Below, one piece after another: positions 1 to 5,200 of a stretch of 8,520 nucleotides of DNA. The translations under genes were made by a program, and so were the position numbers. Source of the DNA: Actinomycetes bacterium (lineage in GTDB: Bacteria > Actinomycetota > Thermoleophilia > Solirubrobacterales > Solirubrobacteraceae); contig JAEXXR010000132.1 of NCBI GenBank assembly GCA_023405705.1, positions 1 to 8,520 of the forward strand. The letters run 5' to 3'. The notes beneath the pieces are model-generated. The model searched no databases, was not told the origin of the DNA, and saw only the letters and a list, made by a program, of their open reading frames with translations. Numbering within the stretch: position 1 is the first letter of the stretch; the number at the start of each line of letters is the position of its first letter.

Positions 1-164
1 CGCGCGCCGCGCACGAGCTGGCCGGCCTGATCGCGCTGCGTCCCGAGCGCGTCACGACCGACGGCCGCTTCTTCGCCGGCGCGACCGTCGAGCTGACCTG
101 CGGGCCGCTGCGCTGCGTGCTCGCCCCGCGGCCCGTCGAGCGGGCCGCGGAGGGCGCGGCGTAG
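1..164 (+). CDS. 3' end of an unidentified protein (partial, C-terminal 53 residues)
   Basis: An open frame enters from the left edge (codons begin at base 3) and ends at TAG 162-164. It encodes 53 residues. The composition (Ala, Arg, Leu, Gly, Val) and the almost invariable G or C at codon third positions are those of a genuine high-GC coding region. The visible tail includes a stretch around 'RFFAGATVELTCGPLRCVL', which looks like beta strands with two cysteines six residues apart, followed by an Ala/Arg-rich end. I do not recognise a family from this fragment. Its stop lies only 9 bases from the stop of the convergent NTPase gene. Being convergent, it is probably not part of the GTPase system. 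Confidence 0.65.
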   Translation, partial: RAAHELAGLIALRPERVTTDGRFFAGATVELTCGPLRCVLAPRPVERAAEGAA

Positions 165-168
165 GGCG

Positions 169-189
169 GCTCGTCAACTGCCGACGAGC
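169..189. terminator. Candidate bidirectional hairpin at the convergent junction
   Basis: GCTCGTC (169-175) and GACGAGC (183-189) are perfect 7-base inverted copies separated by a 7-base loop. The hairpin begins 4 bases after the stop of the left-hand gene and overlaps the stop codon (174-176) of the minus-strand NTPase gene. It is therefore placed to end transcription from both sides. There is no clear T-tract on either strand, so this is a structural candidate and not a canonical intrinsic terminator. Confidence 0.35.
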
Positions 190-2360
190 AGGTCGGCCTG
201 GGGATAGTCACGCGGTGGAAGGCCGACCGTCTCGCGGAAGCGGTTGACTGTCTGCCAGGCGAGCGCGGGCGCGGCGCCGAGGTCGAGCGTCGCCAGCGCG
301 AGCAGTTCGATCGCGGCTGGTCTGCCTCCTTCCTCGGAGCATGCCGCGACGAAGGACGGCTCGTCGAGCCCACCGAAGAACTCCATCACCGTCGCACCGT
401 GGTACCAACCCGCGGCGAGCTCGAGCGCACTGAGCGACAGCGCGTCGACCGTTGCGGCGTCCGCCCCACCGGCTCGCAGCGCCCCGAGTTCCTCGAGCAC
501 TGGGCGGATCTCGGTCCGCGCATGCGCATCCACGGGAGAGCGGACCGGTTCGAGACCGCGCAGCCAGGTGAGCAACGGCTGGCAGCCGTCCGGTCCGACG
601 CTGCGCCGCGCGAGGATCTCGGCCGCCTGCTCCCGCCGGGTGCCGCGCCGCTCCAACAGCCCGCGTGCGACCGTCGACAGCAACGCGTCCTGCTCGTATT
701 CGAACGCGATCTCCCGGGCGCAGCGGATCAGCTCTCGCGGCAGACCGCCCGCGACGACATGACAGAGGGCTGCGAACGGTGCGGGCAGTCCGAGCACGCG
801 CCGGCGCAAAATCGCCGTCGCGCCGCCGAGCGACAGCGGCTCGACGGTCATGACCTCGTCGAAGACGCTCTCGAAGGCGTCACGGATCGGGAGACCGCGC
901 TGCTCGAAGGCGCGCAGCGCGTCGTCGGACACGGAGACGAGATAGAAGACGCCGCGCTGCCCGAGGATCGACTTGATGCCATTGAGAAAGCGCTCGACCT
1001 CGGCGGTCGATGCCATCTTGTCGAGCTCGTCGATCGTGATCACCACGGAGCTCTCCTCGGCGACCGTCGTGAGAAGCTGCATGTAGCGGTCGACCAGCTC
1101 AGGCGTCGTCGAGGCCTGACTGGCGTGGCTGACGCCCCTCCGGCCCCCGAATCTGAGCTGCGAGATGCGCAGCTCAGTGCTCAGCTCGTGCGTCGTGGTC
1201 TCGAGGTAGCGCAGCTTCGCAAGTTCGCTCCAGGCGTCTTGCACGGCTCTCGGGTCGCCGTCGCGACTGGCCTCCGCCTGTCGGGAGAGCCTGAACGGGA
1301 AGAGAATGCCGAGGACGACAGCGGACAGGAACGCCACGCCGGCGGCGATCAGGAAGCCGGAGAGCGCGGTCGCCGATCGCTGGCCTGCCACCGCCGCATA
1401 GGCGCCGAACAGCACGCCGACCAGGCCGAGGGTGGCGCCCAGCCCGCCCAGGCTCGCTCGCCGCCGGGCGTCGCGCGCTTCCTCGTAGTGGCGATCGAGG
1501 ACGCGATCGCCGAGCACTGTCAGGCAGAGCTGTGCGAACAGGTGGGTGAGGAACTCGCGCGGGTCGTAGCTGACCGGCGCGGAGACCGAGAGGCCGAGCG
1601 CAGACGACCGGCCCGGCGCGGCAAGCCGGCCGGAGGCCGCTGCCTGCAGGAGCGTCGTCTTCCCCGCGCCGCGAAACCCGGCGACGCCGATGCTCCCGCT
1701 GCGCAGCTCGGTCAGCAGGCGCGAGAGCTCTCGCTGGGCATCGAGATCGACATCGAGCGACGGATCGACCAGCTCGCGCAGACCGTCCGCCTGGAGCTGT
1801 CCGCGTACGGTCGAGAAGTCGACGCTGCGGATTCTGTCGATCGCTGCGCGCAGCTCCGGCAGCGCGACCTGTCGCCGGAAGGTGGTGCGGCGCTCCTGCT
1901 GGGCGGTCTCGATCGCCTGCTCCGCCACCTCTTCGAGCTGTTCTTCGGTGCGCGTGAGCATGCGCGTCATCAGCGCGACGATCGCCAGAAGCGCAGCCCC
2001 CGCGGCGCCGACGAACTCGAGCCTCGGTATGTCGGAGACGACCGCGACGACGAGCGAGCCCATCGCAGCCGTCAACGGCAGCGCCACTGCGATGGCCGCC
2101 CATCCGGACGAGCGGCGCAGCGCGGGCGGCGGAGGCTGCGGTGGCGGCGCCGGCCCGCGCTCAGCCCACAACGGCCCAAGGCGGGCGCTGGCGTCATCGA
2201 CGGCCTGGGACAGCTCGGCGTCGGTGAGCTCCGCTGCGAGCGAGTCGTCGTGCTGTGCGACGTCGCGCAGATAGCTGTCGAGATCGCTGCGGAAGTCGTC
2301 TGCGGAGGACGGCATGGGCGGCTCAGTCTCGCTCAGGCGCTCGTGCCCCGCAAGCTCCAT
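174..2360 (-). CDS. KAP-like P-loop NTPase with four transmembrane helices
   Basis: A 728-residue membrane NTPase. Order from the N-terminus: an acidic helical region; a proline-rich linker (about 70-80); two hydrophobic helices (about 86-109 and 115-132); a charged, probably coiled-coil segment (138-160); Walker A 'GFRGAGKTT' (228-236); two more hydrophobic helices (about 306-325 and 332-356); Walker B with acidic residues 'VVITIDELDK' (Asp444, Glu445); and a segment 'FYLVSVSDDALRAFEQRG' (472-488) like the post-Walker B region of KAP proteins. Membrane helices inserted between Walker A and B are the known hallmark of KAP NTPases. The helical C-terminal third I do not recognise. It is transcribed divergently from the kinase operon, so co-regulation and joint function are inferred. 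Start: ATG at 2360 is chosen because base composition changes sharply there (about 50% G+C upstream, about 70% downstream). ATGs at 2378 and 2315 are alternatives, and none has a clear ribosome site. A generic AAA/STAND-type ATPase is the alternative call. Confidence 0.85.
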   Translation of the reverse strand: MELAGHERLSETEPPMPSSADDFRSDLDSYLRDVAQHDDSLAAELTDAELSQAVDDASARLGPLWAERGPAPPPQPPPPALRRSSGWAAIAVALPLTAAMGSLVVAVVSDIPRLEFVGAAGAALLAIVALMTRMLTRTEEQLEEVAEQAIETAQQERRTTFRRQVALPELRAAIDRIRSVDFSTVRGQLQADGLRELVDPSLDVDLDAQRELSRLLTELRSGSIGVAGFRGAGKTTLLQAAASGRLAAPGRSSALGLSVSAPVSYDPREFLTHLFAQLCLTVLGDRVLDRHYEEARDARRRASLGGLGATLGLVGVLFGAYAAVAGQRSATALSGFLIAAGVAFLSAVVLGILFPFRLSRQAEASRDGDPRAVQDAWSELAKLRYLETTTHELSTELRISQLRFGGRRGVSHASQASTTPELVDRYMQLLTTVAEESSVVITIDELDKMASTAEVERFLNGIKSILGQRGVFYLVSVSDDALRAFEQRGLPIRDAFESVFDEVMTVEPLSLGGATAILRRRVLGLPAPFAALCHVVAGGLPRELIRCAREIAFEYEQDALLSTVARGLLERRGTRREQAAEILARRSVGPDGCQPLLTWLRGLEPVRSPVDAHARTEIRPVLEELGALRAGGADAATVDALSLSALELAAGWYHGATVMEFFGGLDEPSFVAACSEEGGRPAAIELLALATLDLGAAPALAWQTVNRFRETVGLPPRDYPQADLLVGS

Positions 2361-2408
2361 ATTTGACTGGCACCACATTGATTACCGCAAAGTAGACTCT
2401 CGCGGTCG
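2361..2408. promoter_or_regulatory. Divergent promoter gap between the NTPase and kinase genes
   Basis: This 48-base gap is about 50% G+C, clearly lower than both flanks, and separates two divergently transcribed genes, so promoters for both should lie here or just inside the genes. On the plus strand TAGACT (2393-2398) fits the TAnnnT pattern of an actinobacterial -10 element. It would place the transcription start near 2405, only a few bases before the kinase ATG at 2409, giving a nearly leaderless mRNA. This agrees with the absence of a ribosome-binding site upstream of that ATG. A TTGACT (2363-2368) resembles a -35 element but lies 24 bases from that -10, too far for a standard pair. The minus-strand elements are unclear. 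Confidence 0.4.
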
Positions 2409-3458
2409 ATGTCGAGAAACGTCGACATTTACGACGCTGGGGAGGAAACGCGCTACGAACTCGTCGAGGAGCACGAGGGCGGGGCCGAGGGACGTCTTTG
2501 GCGGGCGTGGCAGGTCGGAGCAGGCGGCCGTCGTCTCCCCGTAGCCGTCAAGGTGCTGACGCCCGAACGGTATTTCGGCGCGCTCGTCGACAAGGAGGCG
2601 GTCCTGACGACCTGGCGGGAGCAGGCGCAGGTGATGCGCAGCTTCTCGCACGACGGCTTCGTGCCGGTCCAGGTCGTCTTCCGCGTCGCCGATCCACCGG
2701 GTGGGGCGGCGCCTGAATGGATGGTCGGGTTACCGGCGTTTGTCACGACATGGGCCGCCGGGGCCGACCTCCTCGAATGGTCCAGGGGCGTCGACGACGT
2801 GGAGCGGCGCATCGACGTGCTCAGACGTTGCGCCGCCGGTCTCGACGCCTTCCACCGCGAGACCGAGCACGTCCATCGGGACGTGAAACCGGAGAACGTG
2901 GTCGTCGTCGGTGAGCGCGCTCGACTGGTCGACTACGGCCTGGTGCGGAGCTTTCATCAGCAGCGCCGGCTCTCGACGCTCGCAGGCACCGCGGGCTACC
3001 TCGCCCCGGAACTGGAGGACGGCGCGCCATACACAGCCGCGACCGACCGCTACGCGTTCGCCGCGCTGATCTTCCACCAGTTGACGCTCCACCACCCGCC
3101 CGCGACCCGGCGGGGCTGGCAGGAGCAGGGGCGGACGATGCTGGCTGCGGCCGGTGCCGATCGCGTTGCCTCGCCGCTGCTGCTCGCACTCCATCCGGAT
3201 CCGCAGTCGCGGCTGCACACCGACGGCGTCGAAGACCTGCTCGACCGGATCGCGGGCGGACTGCGGCACGCCCCTGTCGCCGTCTCGCCTCGCCCAGTCT
3301 CGCCGTCGGCGAGGCCCCGGTCGGTCGCCGAGCAGGACGCGCGAACGGGTCCACCGGCCGGTGCCTCGTCATCGCTCAAGCGTGCGGCGCTGCTCGGCGC
3401 GGTGGCATTCGTGATGACGCTGCTCTTCGTCGTCTTGGCCGTATCTCTGACCAGTTGA
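2409..3458 (+). CDS. Tail-anchored Hanks-type serine/threonine protein kinase
   Basis: A 349-residue protein kinase. Visible motifs: a degenerate glycine-rich loop 'EGGAEGRL' (23-30); ATP-binding Lys48 in 'VAVKVL'; catalytic loop 'HRDVKPENV' (156-164) with Asp158, Lys160 and Asn163; metal-binding 'DYG' (175-177) replacing the usual DFG; activation-segment end 'GTAGYLAPE' (193-201) with threonines and serines upstream that could be autophosphorylated; and Asp213 in 'ATDRYAFA'. All catalytic residues are present, so it should be active. After the kinase domain come a Pro/Ser/Arg-rich linker (about 288-320) and one C-terminal transmembrane helix (about 326-347). Almost nothing follows the helix, so the enzyme is anchored to the inner membrane face without the extracellular sensor (e.g. 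PASTA) of PknB. It is the first gene of the operon, with 18 bases to the next gene. Likely substrates are its operon partners (inference). Confidence 0.93.
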   Translation: MSRNVDIYDAGEETRYELVEEHEGGAEGRLWRAWQVGAGGRRLPVAVKVLTPERYFGALVDKEAVLTTWREQAQVMRSFSHDGFVPVQVVFRVADPPGGAAPEWMVGLPAFVTTWAAGADLLEWSRGVDDVERRIDVLRRCAAGLDAFHRETEHVHRDVKPENVVVVGERARLVDYGLVRSFHQQRRLSTLAGTAGYLAPELEDGAPYTAATDRYAFAALIFHQLTLHHPPATRRGWQEQGRTMLAAAGADRVASPLLLALHPDPQSRLHTDGVEDLLDRIAGGLRHAPVAVSPRPVSPSARPRSVAEQDARTGPPAGASSSLKRAALLGAVAFVMTLLFVVLAVSLTS

Positions 3459-3465
3459 TCGCGAA

Positions 3466-3471
3466 AGGGAG
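3466..3471 (+). promoter_or_regulatory. Ribosome-binding site that fixes a TTG start
   Basis: AGGGAG lies 5 bases upstream of the TTG at 3477-3479 in the 18-base gap after the kinase stop. It is a good Shine-Dalgarno match and the main reason for accepting the rare TTG as the start of the small membrane protein. Confidence 0.6.
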
Positions 3472-3476
3472 AAGAG

Positions 3477-3992
3477 TTGCCACGCGCAGACAAGAAGGGC
3501 TCAGACGTCCGGACCACGACCGAGACGCGGGTGCGCGGTGGCGCCGAGTGGGTGGTGTCGGTCCTCTACGCACAGCTCGGCGTCTTGCTGATCGCGATCG
3601 TCGCGGCGGTCATCGCGCTCCTCGCCTTCCTCGACGACTACGGCGAAGGCGTACGCGCGGTCATCTTCTTCCTCCTGCCCACGGCGTGGGGCGCGTTCGC
3701 GCTCGCGACGCTGGACGGTCAGCCGGACGCGCTGCAGAAGATCAGCGACAACGTCGTTGTCGCACTGGCGATCGTCGCCGGGCTGGTGGCGAGCAGTGTC
3801 TTCCTGTTCGACGCTCCGCTCGCCGTCGCGAACCTGGCGCTCGGTGCGATGGAGGCGTTCTTCTTCGTGATGTGGATCTCCAAGCAGCCGAGCGATCACG
3901 GGCGTGTGATCGATGAGGACAATCGCAAGTGGGGTCTGGCGCTCCTTCTGATGGTGACCGTCATATCGATCACAGTGGCGGCGACCGTCTGA
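3477..3992 (+). CDS. Small multi-pass membrane protein of the GTPase operon (about five helices)
   Basis: A 171-residue protein of no family I recognise. A short basic, hydrophilic N-terminus (1-25) is followed by hydrophobic segments at about 28-50, 59-79, 91-112, 117-135 and 152-171, so five membrane helices are likely and the protein ends inside the last one. The loop between helices four and five is charged ('SKQPSDHGRVIDEDNRKW'). There are no catalytic motifs or signal peptide. The start is a TTG preceded by AGGGAG. Its stop codon overlaps the ATG of the GTPase gene by one base (TGATG, 3990-3994), which points to translational coupling and a matched amount of the two proteins. Position and topology suggest a membrane platform for the kinase, GTPase and GAP1, or the membrane-acting effector of the system. 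Both roles are inferences. Confidence 0.8.
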   Translation: MPRADKKGSDVRTTTETRVRGGAEWVVSVLYAQLGVLLIAIVAAVIALLAFLDDYGEGVRAVIFFLLPTAWGAFALATLDGQPDALQKISDNVVVALAIVAGLVASSVFLFDAPLAVANLALGAMEAFFFVMWISKQPSDHGRVIDEDNRKWGLALLLMVTVISITVAATV

Positions 3993-5200
3993 TGTCGGCC
4001 ACCGCACGACGCCTCGCGCCTCCCACCTTCGACACGCTGCGCTTCTGTCCGCACCACGGCGGCGTGGTCCGGCTCGCCGATTGTCCGATCCTCACGACGC
4101 TGACCGTGTCGGGGGAGGCCTTGAGCGAGGCTGAGCTGTTCGGCGCGGACGGGGAGGCAGGTGACAAGGCGTCTGCCGAGATCCGCCGGCGGCCAGGCGG
4201 ACCGCGCACGCGCTGGACCGTCGACGAACGCGTCGAATCGTTCGTCGATGGCAGATCGCGGGTCGTCCTGGCGGCCCCGCCACCACGGGTCGAGCCGCCG
4301 AAGCGACGGTTCCCGCTCAACCTCGGTGCCTCGGCGCCGACGTTACCGACAGCCGCCGAACTGGCACAGGCGAGAGGCGGGATGCGAGCGCGGCCGGCTC
4401 GTGGCTGTCCCGTCTGCGTCCACCCGCTGCCCGCAGCGATCGATCACAGCGACCCGTTCTCGATCGCCTTCGTCGGTCACAAGCACGCGACGAAGACAAC
4501 GACGGTCGCAGCGCTCGTCCACATCATCGGGCAGCATGGTGCCGGAGTCATCGGCGTCGAGCAGTTCGCCGGCACGGAAGCGAGCCTCAGAGCACTGTCG
4601 GCGATCCTGCATTCCTATCGCGTCGGCGAGAGAACGAGACGCAGCGATGCGGCGGAGTTCCATCCTCCGTACGAGTTCAACACGCGCATCGGACCTCGCA
4701 GGGATCCCGCCGTCGTGCTTCTCCACGATGTCGCCGGAGAGGACCTGATGAATCCGGAGCTGCGGCTCGATCGCGCGGCGCCGGTGCTGTGGGCCGACGC
4801 CGTCGTCTTCCTCTACGACCCCGAGGATTCGCAGCGCCAGAAGGTCCTGTCCGGATCGGCCAACGTCGAGGTCGACCAGGGTGTCCTTCTCCACGGCATC
4901 TTCGACGATCTGCAGATGCGCGGAGCGGTCGATGCGGAAGGGCGCATGGTGAGGCTGCCGCCGCTCGTGGTCGCCGTCTCGAAGGCCGACCTGCTCCCGT
5001 TCCCCGTCTCCGTGCAGGATGACTCCGGCGATGCCGTGAAGACTGCGCTGCGCTCGCTGGGAGACGGCGAAGTCGTGGCCGCTGCGGAGCGGTGGGAAGG
5101 CAACGTCCACTGGCGGTTCATCGCGCCGCAGCCCCCGGGCGGTGAGCCACAGGGCGTGGCCGAGCTGTTCCGGCTCCTGATCTCGTTGCTCGACACGTGA
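3992..5200 (+). CDS. GTPase with N-terminal zinc finger, DO-GTPase-like
   Basis: A 402-residue GTPase-fold protein. The N-terminus has Cys19 and His21/His22 ('CPHHGG') and Cys31 ('DCP'), then after a basic/proline-rich stretch Cys139 and Cys142 ('CPVC'), probably a split zinc-binding element. The GTPase domain follows: P-loop 'GHKHATKTT' (162-170), switch II/G3 'DVAGED' (246-251), G4 'SKAD' (330-333) and a possible G5 'APQ' near 378. DxAGE with a K-x-D motif shows a GTPase and not an ordinary ATPase. This resembles the DO-GTPases described next to GAP1 proteins, but the assignment to that family is from memory. Oddity: the glycine expected before the catalytic Lys168 is Thr167. The start is the ATG at 3992, which overlaps the upstream stop (TGATG). 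An in-frame ATG at 3929 lies deep inside the upstream gene and is less likely. The end overlaps the GAP1 start (GTGA). No transmembrane helix is seen, so it is presumably cytoplasmic and recruited to the membrane by its partners. Confidence 0.85.
   Translation: MSATARRLAPPTFDTLRFCPHHGGVVRLADCPILTTLTVSGEALSEAELFGADGEAGDKASAEIRRRPGGPRTRWTVDERVESFVDGRSRVVLAAPPPRVEPPKRRFPLNLGASAPTLPTAAELAQARGGMRARPARGCPVCVHPLPAAIDHSDPFSIAFVGHKHATKTTTVAALVHIIGQHGAGVIGVEQFAGTEASLRALSAILHSYRVGERTRRSDAAEFHPPYEFNTRIGPRRDPAVVLLHDVAGEDLMNPELRLDRAAPVLWADAVVFLYDPEDSQRQKVLSGSANVEVDQGVLLHGIFDDLQMRGAVDAEGRMVRLPPLVVAVSKADLLPFPVSVQDDSGDAVKTALRSLGDGEVVAAAERWEGNVHWRFIAPQPPGGEPQGVAELFRLLISLLDT

Noticed and set aside
399..2366. 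A 655-codon open frame on the plus strand opposite the NTPase gene
   Set aside because: It is antisense to a protein with clear Walker motifs and membrane helices. Its product is very rich in Arg, Gln, Glu and Asp with no domain. Long antisense open frames are expected in high-GC DNA.
2361..2390. Minus-strand promoter TTGCGG (2390-2385) with TCAAAT (2366-2361) for the NTPase
   Set aside because: Spacing of 18 is acceptable, but the -10 match is poor and it would place the transcription start inside the chosen coding region. It is only worth reviving if translation starts at 2315.
3929..3991. Upstream ATG for the GTPase at 3929
   Set aside because: It would overlap the upstream membrane-protein gene by 64 bases; the ATG at 3992 gives a classic TGATG coupling.
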